A stretch of 64,000 nt of DNA from Irineochytrium annulatum (Eukaryota; Chytridiomycota; Chytridiomycetes; Chytridiales; Chytridiaceae), in NCBI GenBank assembly GCA_027600665.1, contig JADGJL010000001.1, positions 62,001 through 126,000 on the forward strand. Reading direction: 5' to 3'. Numbering within the stretch: the first letter of the stretch is position 1; every line of letters begins with the position of its first letter. Below, piece after piece: positions 9,085 to 18,233 of this stretch. Made by a program: the position numbers and the translations under genes. The notes beneath the pieces were generated by a model. The model was not told the origin of the DNA. It saw nothing but the letters and a program-made list of their open reading frames with translations, and made no database searches.

Positions 9085-9523
9085 TGTTGTTCCCCCTGTT
9101 ATGTATTGGACAAATAGCTTCTAGCTTCTGTCATGATGATGCCATCGTCTATGCGACAGTCCGAGTATAGAAGAAGCATAGGTCGGATTATGTCGAAAAA
9201 TAGAAAAACACAGGATGCAGCCGATAAAAAAGCTCTATTTTCACCGTATTTTGTTATAAAAACACCATGACGTCCATCTTCCCATCCCCGGAAAGGTAAA
9301 AATATAGTATAAATTTCCTGCATTTCTATCTAAAAAAGTCGAAAAAACTGCCCAAAGTTCCTACTTATTGCATCTATAAGAAATTGTATCCTAGGACTTC
9401 CTTCCGATGCAATCTCTTTTTACTCTATTAAGTAAAGAATTTCATTTTTGCGTAATCAATAGGGGCATGATAGAATGAGGACTGGAAAAATTTTTGTACC
9501 TATAAATGACCAGGAGTGATGAT
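9085..9523 (+). promoter_or_regulatory. 439-bp divergent intergenic region with a promoter for the coiled-coil gene
   Basis: A/T-rich and without a convincing gene. A sigma-A-like promoter points right: TTGCGT (9448-9453), 17-bp spacer, TAGAAT (9471-9476), with a predicted start near 9483. I see no clear promoter for the response regulator on the other strand. Confidence 0.5.
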
Positions 9524-9934
9524 ATGAAACCATCTGCCCCGCCCTCTGACATCCATCACACCCGGAGCGCCAAAGGCAAGGCCGGATCTTCAATCAAGCT
9601 GTTTCTGGTAATGTGGATTGTGCTCATTGCACTGGGAGTCGTTGGAACCTACTATTATAGTAACCATCTCCAGCAACAGATGATTAACCAGCTTCAGTCC
9701 CATAATCAGCAGCAGATTACAGCGTTAAAAACCGACTACGAAAATCAGCTAACAACGATATCTAAGGAAGTAGAAGACCTGCAGGGACAAGTTCAATCCT
9801 TCAATGAATTGCTGACTTTCACCAAGGATAATGCAAGTGACAAAACGGATAACAGCAACAAACTCTATACCCAGCTGAGCGAAGTCAAAAAACAACTGGA
9901 GACACTCCAGAAAAAGATGGACCTGCTCAAATGA
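9524..9934 (+). CDS. single-pass membrane protein with C-terminal coiled coil, unknown function
   Basis: 136 residues. A basic N-terminus is followed by one transmembrane helix (about 25-46, LFLVMWIVLIALGVVGTYYY) and then a Gln/Lys/Leu-rich heptad region to the end (HLQQQMINQLQSHNQQQI, then VEDLQGQVQ and LSEVKKQLETLQKK), i.e. an extracytoplasmic coiled coil. The start at 9524 is chosen because AGGAG sits 7 nt before it; an ATG six codons earlier overlaps that ribosome site. Its stop overlaps the start of the next gene (ATGA), so the two are translationally coupled and probably work together at the envelope. Confidence 0.75.
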   Translation: MKPSAPPSDIHHTRSAKGKAGSSIKLFLVMWIVLIALGVVGTYYYSNHLQQQMINQLQSHNQQQITALKTDYENQLTTISKEVEDLQGQVQSFNELLTFTKDNASDKTDNSNKLYTQLSEVKKQLETLQKKMDLLK

Positions 9935-10995
9935 TTACACCCGTCAAACAGGTTAATCGTTTTTTTATGCTTGCACTCGCTCCTTTTGTTGGATTGATAT
10001 TATGCCTGCTGTTGCTTCGTCCTCCGCTCGAACCCGGAGGTTTGATTTCTGCCGAACTGTCAGAGGATACGATTACACCCCGGGCCCAAGCAATTAGCCA
10101 AGAGCTTGCCGGGGCAAAAGAGGCTGCTGTCCAGACTTCTTCTTCTATTAAAAGAACGACACAGCTCTATAATAAAACAACAAGTACGATGTCTACACTC
10201 GTACAGAAGGCTTCCGCTCAGGCGGATCGTCCGGAAACGATCTACAACAAACGGATTACATCCAAGCTTGGCGTTCCATTTGAACGGGTAGACAGTGACC
10301 GGCTAACGATTGAACTGTACAGAGTGAATCCTGGCACCTATAAGGGCTATGCCATGAAGATTAAGCTAAAAGACCCCACTGCTATGCAGATGGCTCTGGA
10401 CAGTGAACCTGGCCGTTCTGAGACAACCATGCAGGCTGTGAAGCGTAACGGCGCGATTGCTGGGATCAACGCAGGTGGATTTGCTGACAGTGGCGGTAAA
10501 CGTTACCCACTTAGCACAACGGTTATGGATGGGAAATACGTGAACGGTTTTCAGGCCAGTTTCAAAGACCTGTTTTTTGTAGGACTTAACGATGCCGGCA
10601 AGCTGGTCGGAGGCAAGTTCTTCGATAAAAATTCACTGGATCGCCTGCGGCCACAGTTTGGGGCTACGTTTGTTCCGGTGCTGTTGCAGAATGGGCGTAA
10701 AACCACAATTCCCGATAAGTGGAAAGTATCACCCAAACGAGCACCACGTACGGTCATTGGCAATTATAAGGATGATCAATTGTTGATCATTGTAGTCGAT
10801 GGATATAATGAAGGCGGAAGTTCCGGTGCTACCCTAGAAGAGTTGCAAGGACGGCTGTACAAGCTTGGGGTTATCGACGCCTATAATCTGGATGGCGGCG
10901 GATCTTCCTCGCTTATTCTGAATAATCGGGTTGTAAATAACCCGTCGGATGGCAGTCTAAGACCGGTACCCACACACTTTTTATTTTACAAATAA
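9931..10995 (+). CDS. membrane-anchored phosphodiester glycosidase family protein (NAGPA domain)
   Basis: 354 residues. An N-terminal hydrophobic segment (about 12-30) anchors or exports it; the NAGPA-type domain occupies the C-terminal two-thirds, with NGAIAGINAGGFADSGG near 170-185 and YNLDGGGSSSLIL near 320-332. The family includes the mammalian uncovering enzyme that removes GlcNAc from phosphodiesters; bacterial members are extracellular and presumably act on cell-wall or polysaccharide phosphodiesters, by inference. Coupled by a 4-bp overlap to the coiled-coil gene upstream. A second, more divergent NAGPA protein is at 54098-55204. Confidence 0.85.
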   Translation: MITPVKQVNRFFMLALAPFVGLILCLLLLRPPLEPGGLISAELSEDTITPRAQAISQELAGAKEAAVQTSSSIKRTTQLYNKTTSTMSTLVQKASAQADRPETIYNKRITSKLGVPFERVDSDRLTIELYRVNPGTYKGYAMKIKLKDPTAMQMALDSEPGRSETTMQAVKRNGAIAGINAGGFADSGGKRYPLSTTVMDGKYVNGFQASFKDLFFVGLNDAGKLVGGKFFDKNSLDRLRPQFGATFVPVLLQNGRKTTIPDKWKVSPKRAPRTVIGNYKDDQLLIIVVDGYNEGGSSGATLEELQGRLYKLGVIDAYNLDGGGSSSLILNNRVVNNPSDGSLRPVPTHFLFYK

Positions 10996-11071
10996 TAGGG
11001 TGAAGCATTTCTTTTCTACCTATAATGGTTATAATAGAAGAAAATGAGCTTGTGCAGGAGGTGCGAAGGGT

Positions 11072-11176
11072 ATGTCATTTTCACTGACATTCTGGATTAT
11101 TGCAATTGTATTGACTCTCTTCATTACAGGCATTCTCACTTCATCCTACAACAATGACAAGACAAAAGGCTTGTAA
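11072..11176 (+). CDS. 34-residue single-pass membrane peptide
   Basis: A very short frame: MSFSLTFWIIAIV, then a hydrophobic helix to about residue 23 and a polar tail ending NNDKTKGL. It has a good ribosome site (GGAGG, about 11 nt before the ATG), lies 76 bp after the NAGPA gene on the same strand and is followed at once by a Rho-independent terminator, as expected for the last gene of an operon. Function unknown; small membrane peptides of this kind often bind and modulate larger membrane proteins. Confidence 0.6.
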   Translation: MSFSLTFWIIAIVLTLFITGILTSSYNNDKTKGL

Positions 11177-11183
11177 AAGGCCA

Positions 11184-11208
11184 AGCCTCTCTCCGGAGAG
11201 GCTTTTTC
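11184..11208 (+). terminator. terminator of the coiled-coil/NAGPA operon
   Basis: AGCCTCTC and GAGAGGCT form an 8-bp stem with a 4-nt loop, followed by TTTTTCT. Confidence 0.8.
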
Positions 11209-11230
11209 TATTGCTTCATCCTTGAAATAA

Positions 11231-11282
11231 CAAGAGGCAAGGCTTAAAAGAATGATTCGATTCTTCTAAGCCTTGCCTCTTG
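11231..11282 (-). terminator. very long hairpin, likely terminator of the sugar operon
   Basis: CAAGAGGCAAGGCTTA pairs perfectly with TAAGCCTTGCCTCTTG, and the inner AAGAAT/ATTCTT arms extend the stem to about 22 bp around GATTCG. On the minus strand the T-run is poor (TTATTT), so it may serve more as an mRNA 3' stabiliser. It lies 52 bp past the LacI stop. Confidence 0.6.
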
Positions 11283-11333
11283 CTGTGCCGTTTGTTCCAC
11301 GCATCAATCCAGTCAGGATACGCATATTCGGGA

Positions 11334-12350
11334 TCAATAGCTTACCGCCCGTTCATTCCGCATGGATATAACAGCATCAGAAGGCATAGGTCCACTCACT
11401 GACCCACCCTCAACTAATGTCACATAGATTCGTTCATGATCGACGGGTTCTCCAGCAATAATTTTGATCAATTGTTCAGCGGCGAGTGATCCCCACTTGC
11501 GTTTGGAATAATCAATGCTTGCCAATCTCGGCTGGACGTACTTGCTCAATTCAATATTGTCGAATCCGATGACATCGACCTCCTGACCAACGCCAAGTGC
11601 ACTTTCTGCCAGACGATCACACAAGCCAATAGCCATCTCATCATTGAGGCAGAATACTGCTGCGGGCCCATCATACTCCTGCACAATCTGATCTGCGGCT
11701 TGTTCTCCACCACTCTTTTCAAAATCTCCCGTGATCTCAATCCATTCCACATCGGCTTCACGTTCCGCAACCTGTCTCACAGCCTTTAATCGCTGCACAG
11801 AGTCAAACGAACCTTCCGGTCCTGTCACCACGTAGATTTTCTTATGTCCCTGCTCAATAAGATGTTCCATCGCAAGTGTCGCCCCGGCTTTATTATCCAA
11901 CAGAACCTGATTAATGTTGGGATGATCCATCTCACGGTCCAATACAACGATTTTGTGGCCCCGATCGGCGTATTGCATCAGTTCCTCACTTGCAAACGTA
12001 TGATCCAGAATGATTGCACCATCAATCATCCTCTCTGGAAGCATGCGATGGGATTGTTTACCACTGCACACGATCAGGTCATAGCCTTGAGCATTGCATA
12101 CAGCTTTCATGCCACTCAGCAAGTCTCCATACACATCTCCTCTAAAATCGGTCAAGAATACACCCAGAATTTTGGATTCTCTCTTCTTCAGTGTTCTTGC
12201 AGCGGCATTTGGAACATAGTTCAGCTCTTTGGCAATGGCCAAAATTTTGGAACTCGTCTCATCGGTCACTTTGTTGCTACCATTAAGCGCATATGACACC
12301 GTAGAGATGGAAACTCCCGCCTGTTTGGCGATATCCTTGATACTGACCAC
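11334..12350 (-). CDS. LacI-family regulator of the sugar operon
   Basis: 338 residues. Helix-turn-helix at 2-25 (IKDIAKQAGVSISTVSYAL), hinge region YVPNAAARTLKKR, then the sugar-binding core. I choose the GTG at 12350: it has AGGGGAG eight bases upstream and puts the helix-turn-helix at the usual distance from the N-terminus. An ATG at 12419 would add 23 residues and lies inside a hairpin. It is the last gene of the esterase-permease-binding protein-GH3 operon, so it very probably controls that operon, with the palindromes at 19100-19200 as the obvious operators (inference). Confidence 0.85.
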   Translation of the reverse strand: MVSIKDIAKQAGVSISTVSYALNGSNKVTDETSSKILAIAKELNYVPNAAARTLKKRESKILGVFLTDFRGDVYGDLLSGMKAVCNAQGYDLIVCSGKQSHRMLPERMIDGAIILDHTFASEELMQYADRGHKIVVLDREMDHPNINQVLLDNKAGATLAMEHLIEQGHKKIYVVTGPEGSFDSVQRLKAVRQVAEREADVEWIEITGDFEKSGGEQAADQIVQEYDGPAAVFCLNDEMAIGLCDRLAESALGVGQEVDVIGFDNIELSKYVQPRLASIDYSKRKWGSLAAEQLIKIIAGEPVDHERIYVTLVEGGSVSGPMPSDAVISMRNERAVSY

Positions 12351-12373
12351 ATTCTTCGCTCCCCTGTTATGTT

Positions 12374-12402
12374 CATCAGGCCTTCCATAAGGAAAGGCCT
12401 GA
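12374..12402 (-). other. hairpin between GH3 gene and LacI gene
   Basis: CAGGCC and GGCCTG arms with pairing continuing inward (TTTCC/GGAA) form a stem in the GH3-lacI spacer. There is no T-run, so it is more likely an mRNA stability or processing element than a terminator. It supports a start for the regulator downstream of it. Confidence 0.45.
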
Positions 12403-12427
12403 CACATTACTATTTCCATTCACCGGA

Positions 12428-14593
12428 TTACACGAGTCTGAATGATTTCTTCTGAGTGTCCCGACTGTTTGCACCCACAAGAATATGGAACTCACCTCGA
12501 TCACTGCGATGGCTTAAATCGGAATGGTGATAGCGAAGCTGTTCTTCATGTAACGTAAACGCAGCTATACCACTCTCTCCTGGAGCCAATGCAAGCTTCA
12601 CATATCCTTTCAGTTCACGCATAGGACGAACGACTTCACCCGTTACATCCCGAATGTACAACTGAATAGTCTCTACACCTGTGCGATCACCCGTGTTTGT
12701 TACACGTACTTGGATACTCAAAGGCTCTTCGGCAGTCATCTCGTTACTGGACACTTCAAGATCACCATAAGAGAAAGAAGTGTATGAAAGACCATAACCG
12801 AACGGAAGCAAAGGTTCATTGGGACTGTCAATGTATTTCGAGACATAACGCTCTTCCGTTTTCTCCGGGTTCAACGGACGACCTGTATTGAAATGATTGT
12901 AATAGACCGGAATCTGACCTACGGACTGCGGGAAGGACATCGTCAGACGTGCAGATGGATTCACTACACCTGTCAGAACATCTGCGATCGCTGCCCCGCC
13001 CTCACTACCTGGGAACCAGGCTTCAAGAACGGCATCCGATTCATCGATTACACCATGCAGATCCAATGGACGTCCGTTGAAAATAACGCTAGCAATAGGT
13101 TTTCCCGCTGCTTTGAGCTGTTTAACCAATTCCAATTGGGCTGCTGGCAGACGAATATCCGTGCGTGATCCACCTTCTCCACTCATCTCCGAGTCTTCAC
13201 CCAGAGCAAGGACAATGAGATCCGCTTTGCTTGCCACTTGAAGGGCTTCCGCTATCTGCTCAGCTGTAATCGTATGAACATCACTACCTTGAGCAAACTG
13301 AACTTTCCCACCCGTCAAGCGTTCTTGCAGAGCTGTTCCAAGCTTGACTGCATCTTCCTTAACTCCTTCACAGGACCACCAGCCCAGAATATCAGGACTC
13401 TGTGCAAAAGGACCAATAAGGGCTACGTTAGCGTCAGGTTGAAGCGGAAGCACACTATCATCATTTTTCAACAGGACAGCCGATTTGGTTGCCAGTTCAT
13501 ATGATACCTGACGGTGCTCTTTGGAGAACACGATCTCACGTTCACGAACCGGATCAGCTGCACGTAGCGGATTGTCGAACAATCCCAGCTTCTCTTTCAG
13601 TTGCAGTATTCGCAGAACGGCTTCATCAATGAGCTTCTCTTCCACTTCACCGCTCTCAATTAGCTCAGGCAAATGATGTACATAACAAGGTGTCATCATC
13701 TCCATATCTACGCCTGCGCGAATGGCACGGTATGCCGCTTCACGATCATCTTCCGCAGCGCCATGCGCAATCATCTCACGAATGGAAGCCCAATCCGAGA
13801 TCAGCACACCATCAAAGCCCCACTCGTCACGCAAAATGCCGCGCATCAACTTCTCATTGCCACTTGCCGGAATACCGTCAACCGTATTGAACGAAGTCAT
13901 GACCATTTCTACACCCGCATCCAATGCAGCTTTGTACGCTGGCAAATAGTACTCACGCAGGTTACGCTCGGACATGTCCACCGTATTGTAATCTCGACCA
14001 CCCTCAGCCGCTCCATACGCCGCAAAGTGTTTAACACAGGCTGCAAGACGATCAGGCTCATCCTTCAAGCTATCGCCCTGATATCCACGTACAAATGCAG
14101 CCGCGAACAAGCTGTTCAGATAAGGGTCTTCTCCTGTCGTTTCCATCACACGGCCCCAACGCGGGTCACGAACCAGATCCACCATAGGTGCAAAGGTAAC
14201 ATGCAAACCGGAAACAGCTGATTCACGCGCTGCAATTTCAGCACTTTTCTCAGCCAGTTCTGTGTCCCATGAGCAACCGATCGCCAGTGGAATCGGGAAA
14301 ATGGTTTTGAAACCATGAACGACGTCAGCCATGAACAAGAGCGGAATGCCCAAACGGCTTTTTTTCATATAAGCTTGCTGTACATCAATGATGGCCTGTG
14401 CACCAGACAACCCCAGAATGGACCCACTGGCATCCACGGACTGCTCCGTAATTCCCATCTCTTCCATCGGCCCTGTGATCTGGCCTTCGACATTTGTTCC
14501 TTCATAGAAGTTGGCAGTCAACTGAAGAAGCTGAGCTGTTTTTTCCTCCAACGTCATCTGTTTTACCAGGTCTAGCAGCTGCTCGTTATTCAT
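12428..14593 (-). CDS. glycoside hydrolase family 3 beta-glucosidase/xylosidase, cytoplasmic
   Basis: 721 residues with the complete GH3 layout: TIM-barrel domain with RDPRWGRVMETTGEDPYL (143-160), KHFAAYG, and the nucleophile Asp267 in VLISDWASI; then the alpha/beta domain with LALGEDSEMSGEGGSR, which supplies the acid/base glutamate; and a C-terminal fibronectin-III-like domain from about 600. There is no signal peptide, so it should hydrolyse imported oligosaccharides in the cytoplasm, in line with the ABC importer in the same operon. Whether it prefers glucosides or xylosides cannot be told from sequence. Start preceded by GTGGAGG. Confidence 0.9.
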   Translation of the reverse strand: MNNEQLLDLVKQMTLEEKTAQLLQLTANFYEGTNVEGQITGPMEEMGITEQSVDASGSILGLSGAQAIIDVQQAYMKKSRLGIPLLFMADVVHGFKTIFPIPLAIGCSWDTELAEKSAEIAARESAVSGLHVTFAPMVDLVRDPRWGRVMETTGEDPYLNSLFAAAFVRGYQGDSLKDEPDRLAACVKHFAAYGAAEGGRDYNTVDMSERNLREYYLPAYKAALDAGVEMVMTSFNTVDGIPASGNEKLMRGILRDEWGFDGVLISDWASIREMIAHGAAEDDREAAYRAIRAGVDMEMMTPCYVHHLPELIESGEVEEKLIDEAVLRILQLKEKLGLFDNPLRAADPVREREIVFSKEHRQVSYELATKSAVLLKNDDSVLPLQPDANVALIGPFAQSPDILGWWSCEGVKEDAVKLGTALQERLTGGKVQFAQGSDVHTITAEQIAEALQVASKADLIVLALGEDSEMSGEGGSRTDIRLPAAQLELVKQLKAAGKPIASVIFNGRPLDLHGVIDESDAVLEAWFPGSEGGAAIADVLTGVVNPSARLTMSFPQSVGQIPVYYNHFNTGRPLNPEKTEERYVSKYIDSPNEPLLPFGYGLSYTSFSYGDLEVSSNEMTAEEPLSIQVRVTNTGDRTGVETIQLYIRDVTGEVVRPMRELKGYVKLALAPGESGIAAFTLHEEQLRYHHSDLSHRSDRGEFHILVGANSRDTQKKSFRLV

Positions 14594-14630
14594 CTGTTCG
14601 TATCCTCCACTTACAAGTTGTTGAAATAAA

Positions 14631-14670
14631 GAACCCGGCTGCGTTCGGGGAGAGACCGCGCACCGGGTTC
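14631..14670 (-). terminator. intra-operon hairpin between binding protein and GH3 gene
   Basis: GAACCCGG and CCGGGTTC arms enclose a G/C-rich loop, followed on the minus strand by TTCTTTATTTC. A leaky terminator here would give more binding protein than enzyme, as is common in such operons. Confidence 0.6.
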
Positions 14671-14692
14671 AAAATTAATGACTGAACGATTA

Positions 14693-16288
14693 CTAGAATT
14701 TCTCGTTTAGCTCATCCAGATAAGGTTGAACCAGGGACATTTTACTGTTCACCCATTCTTTCCAGTTTGCCTCCAGATCTCCGTTTTTGAGGATCAGGTT
14801 GGCATATTCGTTCTGGTAATCGAATGAAGCCTGACTCTTCGCTTTGGAATCATACAGGTTGACATCCCAATCGTATGCTGCAAGCGATTTGCCTTCTGTA
14901 CCGAGTTTTGCTTTTTCTTGGAACAATTTCACGGCTCTATCACGGTAATCCTTTTTGATTGCTGGGTTTACAACGCTGAAGTCGTCACCGAGCAGATACA
15001 GACCTTCGAAACGTGCCGGGTATTTATCTTCCAATACTGTTCCTTCTGGCAACAAGCTAACCAGTTCTTGGTTCTCATCATATTTCCAATCCGTTCCTTC
15101 AAAGCCCATGTTGATGAGCAACTGTCCTTCTTTGGTTGCGGAGTAATCGATCAGATCCATGATCCGTTCGAATTTCTCGTCACTGATGTCCGGATTGAAG
15201 ATCAATGCGGACCAGAAGTTGGCTTGCTCCATGTTACGGTATTTACCGTCATCGCCCACTACGATTGCTGTGTGTACCAGTTCATCACTATCTACACCCA
15301 GATTTTTTCTCATATCCGAATCCAGACCTTGTCTGTACGAAGCGAGTCCACCCAGACTTGTTACAGCGGCTGTTCCTGTTACTTTGAAGTTGTTTTGACC
15401 TTCATTGTTTTTCCATGTGTAGAACTCAGGATTGAGCAATCCATCTTTATACGCTTTTTGCATCAATTTAAGTCCTGTCAGCGTTTCAGGATCTGCTGGT
15501 CCCCAGTGGAACTTGCCATCTTCACCCTTGTAGAACGGTGTGTCGGTCATGGCATGTACGCTGTTTGGCATAATCATGTTTGTCATGGCATCTGCTGCAT
15601 TGTAGGACAATGGTACAAGTTTGTTACCTACTTTGCCTGGATCTTTTTCTTTCACCAGCGCAGCATATTCATTCAATTCCGTTGTTGTATAAGCATCTTT
15701 CAGTTCAAAACCAACGGCTTCAGCCCAGTCTTTACGAAGCGCAATGACACCAATTTGGTTCGTCAGTGGGTCAGCCGGTTTGTTCTCGAAATAGATTGGT
15801 CTAGGCAGGACGTATGTTCCACCTGTCAATTCTTCCAGCTTGTCTCCAAGACCCGTCAAATTGTAAGCTGCTGCAACGTTAGGCCAGCGTTCTTTCCAGT
15901 CATCCGGGAATTTGTAGAACAAACCTTGTTCAATGCTGTTAATGGCATCGCCATGTACATAGTTCCATACCGCTACATCCGGCAAGTCGCCAGAGTTAAT
16001 CCACAGACGAAGCTTCTCGCCCCATGAATCCCAATCGATATAGTTGTAGTCCCATGTTACATTGAATTTGTCTGTCCAGAACTTGTGGAAGTCATTATCC
16101 AGGTTTCCGTTTTTGATTTCTGTCAGGTTAGCTACAGAGATGGTCAGGTTATCTTTGTAATTTCCCTCTGCATCTTTTTCGTTACCACCTGAAGCTCCTT
16201 GGCTGGAACAAGCGGTCACCATCAGCATAACTACACTAAGCGTGATGGCAAAGAGAGCTCTTACTGACAACTTTTTGTTCGTTTTCAT
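14693..16288 (-). CDS. extracellular sugar-binding lipoprotein, LplA-type ABC importer
   Basis: 531 residues. Lipoprotein signal peptide with lipobox VTAC (Cys27), then a large solute-binding protein of the LplA/YtcQ kind common in Paenibacillus, much longer than maltose-type binding proteins (about 400). It captures an oligosaccharide outside the membrane and passes it to the two permeases encoded just upstream. The GH3 enzyme downstream suggests a beta-linked plant oligosaccharide (inference). GGGGGT ribosome site before the ATG. Confidence 0.9.
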   Translation of the reverse strand: MKTNKKLSVRALFAITLSVVMLMVTACSSQGASGGNEKDAEGNYKDNLTISVANLTEIKNGNLDNDFHKFWTDKFNVTWDYNYIDWDSWGEKLRLWINSGDLPDVAVWNYVHGDAINSIEQGLFYKFPDDWKERWPNVAAAYNLTGLGDKLEELTGGTYVLPRPIYFENKPADPLTNQIGVIALRKDWAEAVGFELKDAYTTTELNEYAALVKEKDPGKVGNKLVPLSYNAADAMTNMIMPNSVHAMTDTPFYKGEDGKFHWGPADPETLTGLKLMQKAYKDGLLNPEFYTWKNNEGQNNFKVTGTAAVTSLGGLASYRQGLDSDMRKNLGVDSDELVHTAIVVGDDGKYRNMEQANFWSALIFNPDISDEKFERIMDLIDYSATKEGQLLINMGFEGTDWKYDENQELVSLLPEGTVLEDKYPARFEGLYLLGDDFSVVNPAIKKDYRDRAVKLFQEKAKLGTEGKSLAAYDWDVNLYDSKAKSQASFDYQNEYANLILKNGDLEANWKEWVNSKMSLVQPYLDELNEKF

Positions 16289-16341
16289 GTTTTACCCCCA
16301 TGTTTTTAGTCAGATTTTATTGCAAAATCCTATACGTATAA

Positions 16342-17244
16342 TCAGGTCTTGATTGCCCCTGTTAATACCCCTTTGGCAAAGTGTTTTTGCAGCATTGGGA
16401 AGAAACACATAATTGGTACCATGGTGACAAATACAGCTGCCATCTTCATACCCATGGAGAAGTTGCTCGCCTGGGCAGCATCCACACTGGATGCATTTGA
16501 TGCATTCGTCGTAGATGTCACGATAATGTTTCGCAGTACATTCTGGAGCGGTAACTGATCCGCTTTTCGAAGGAATATCATCGCATCGTACCAACTGTTC
16601 CAGTAAGCCACACCGTAGAACAACGTGATTGTAGCCATAATTGGTGTAGCCAGCGGAAGAACGACAGAGAACAGAATTCTCCACTCTCCTGCTCCATCCA
16701 GTCTCGCCGATTCCATCAGTGATTCGGGCAAGGTGTAGAAGTAGTTCATCATCAGAATCATGTTAAAAGCACTGAAGCTTCCCGCCAGGATAACGGACCA
16801 GAGCGTACCTGTAAGATGAAGTGATTTCATGATCAGGTACAGCGGTACGATACCGCCATTAAAGATCATGGTGAACAGTACCAGGAAAAAGATAAATTTC
16901 TTAAACGGGAATTTGTTGCGACTAAGGCCATATGCCATGCTTGTTGTCAGGAACAAGCTGAGTGGCAAGCCGATGACTAGCAATATAATGGTATTTTTGT
17001 ATCCCGACAGAATCGTTCCGTCAGCGAACAACGCCTTGTAGGAATCCAATGTCCATTGTTTAGGGAACATCAAAAATGGATTGTCAGCATATTCTTTCTG
17101 TGTTGCAAACGAGATCATGATAACATTCCAAAACGGAATCAGGATCATCAGGGCAAGCACGAGTAATACGGCGAAAATAATGTAATCGAGAAGTGTCATT
17201 CTTTCAGTACCAATTCTCGGTTTTTTGTTAGCTTTCTTGCTCAT
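16342..17244 (-). CDS. sugar ABC transporter permease, LplC/YtcP type
   Basis: 300 residues, six membrane segments. The cytoplasmic EAA loop that docks the ATPase is visible as ESARLDGAGEWRILFSVVLP near 190-209. It is one half of the membrane channel, the other half being the next gene upstream (18 bp away). No ATPase gene is in the operon; in Firmicutes a shared MsmX-type ATPase usually energises such systems. Start ATG 17244 has GAGGAGG. Confidence 0.9.
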   Translation of the reverse strand: MSKKANKKPRIGTERMTLLDYIIFAVLLVLALMILIPFWNVIMISFATQKEYADNPFLMFPKQWTLDSYKALFADGTILSGYKNTIILLVIGLPLSLFLTTSMAYGLSRNKFPFKKFIFFLVLFTMIFNGGIVPLYLIMKSLHLTGTLWSVILAGSFSAFNMILMMNYFYTLPESLMESARLDGAGEWRILFSVVLPLATPIMATITLFYGVAYWNSWYDAMIFLRKADQLPLQNVLRNIIVTSTTNASNASSVDAAQASNFSMGMKMAAVFVTMVPIMCFFPMLQKHFAKGVLTGAIKT

Positions 17245-17262
17245 CTCATTTATCCTCCTCTC

Positions 17263-18222
17263 TTATCGGAACAAACCGTCTCCGCCAAGCCACTTGGCAA
17301 ATCTGTCAGCAAGAAGCAGCAAGGCCATATTCACCAGGGAACGGAACAAGCTGACCGCTGTCGAGAATGAGAAATCGGTTGATGACTGGAACGTAATCCG
17401 ATAGATATATACATCGAGTACTTCCGATACATTTTTGGTAGCGGCATTTGCCAAGTTGAAGATCTGGTCAAACCCGGAAGACATCAATCCACCAACCGAA
17501 AGAATAAACATGATTGTGATGGTTGGAAGGATGTTCGGCAACGTAATTTTGAACATCTGTTGCATACGGGAAGCCCCGTCGATCTGTGCTGATTCATACT
17601 GATCCTGGTCAATACCGGAAATGGCAGCCAAGAATATAATTGCGCCCCATCCACTTGATTTCCAAATATCAGTTAACAGCAACATCGGTACAAAGTTGGA
17701 TTCGGATCCAAGGAAATTAATCGTTGGCAATCCGAGCAATCCGAGCGCGCTGTTTACCAGTCCGTCATATGCGAGCACATTGATGACTACGCCGGATACG
17801 ATGATCCAGGACAGAAAATGAGGGAACGTAAGAACGGTTTGGAACAATTTTTTCCCTCTGCGCATCCGCAATTCATTCAGCAACAACGCCAGAATGATCG
17901 GGAACGGGAATTGAATAATCAGTTTCAGAATATTGATGTACAGCGTACGCCATACTGCGTCAATAAAGGTTGGATCACGGAAAACATATTTGAAGTTCTC
18001 GAATCCGCTCCATGGACTTCCCCAGATGCCCAGGTTGGCCTTGTAATCTTTGAATGCCAGAGACAGGCCACCCATCGGCATGTAGGCAAACAGGATTAGC
18101 CAGACAAGCCCCGGAATAAGCAGGGTGTATGTCATACGGTGCTTCCAGATTTCAGTCCAGAGCGAATTGCCCTTCACGTTTCCCTTCAGCTTTTTGCTAG
18201 GTCCTTCGGCTGCAGGTTTCAC
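17263..18222 (-). CDS. sugar ABC transporter permease, LplB type
   Basis: 319 residues, with a cytoplasmic N-terminal tail and six membrane segments; the EAA loop is YESAQIDGASRMQQMFKITL. It partners the LplC-type permease. The start is taken as the GTG at 18222, which has AGGAG seven bases upstream; that AGGAG overlaps the stop region of the esterase gene, so the two are probably translationally coupled. An earlier GTG at 18237 has no ribosome site. Confidence 0.88.
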   Translation of the reverse strand: MKPAAEGPSKKLKGNVKGNSLWTEIWKHRMTYTLLIPGLVWLILFAYMPMGGLSLAFKDYKANLGIWGSPWSGFENFKYVFRDPTFIDAVWRTLYINILKLIIQFPFPIILALLLNELRMRRGKKLFQTVLTFPHFLSWIIVSGVVINVLAYDGLVNSALGLLGLPTINFLGSESNFVPMLLLTDIWKSSGWGAIIFLAAISGIDQDQYESAQIDGASRMQQMFKITLPNILPTITIMFILSVGGLMSSGFDQIFNLANAATKNVSEVLDVYIYRITFQSSTDFSFSTAVSLFRSLVNMALLLLADRFAKWLGGDGLFR

Positions 18223-18233
18223 ATTGCATCTCC

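Noticed and set aside
9099..9323. 74-codon frame upstream of the orphan response regulator
   Set aside because: No ribosome site, composition unlike a protein, lies in a promoter-type A/T-rich spacer.
12351..12419. Upstream ATG start for the LacI-type regulator
   Set aside because: It would put 23 unusual residues before the helix-turn-helix and overlaps a hairpin; GTG at 12350 has a proper ribosome site.
14918..16027. 369-codon open frame on the plus strand inside the sugar-binding protein gene
   Set aside because: Mirror of strong codon bias on the other strand; no start signal and no domain.
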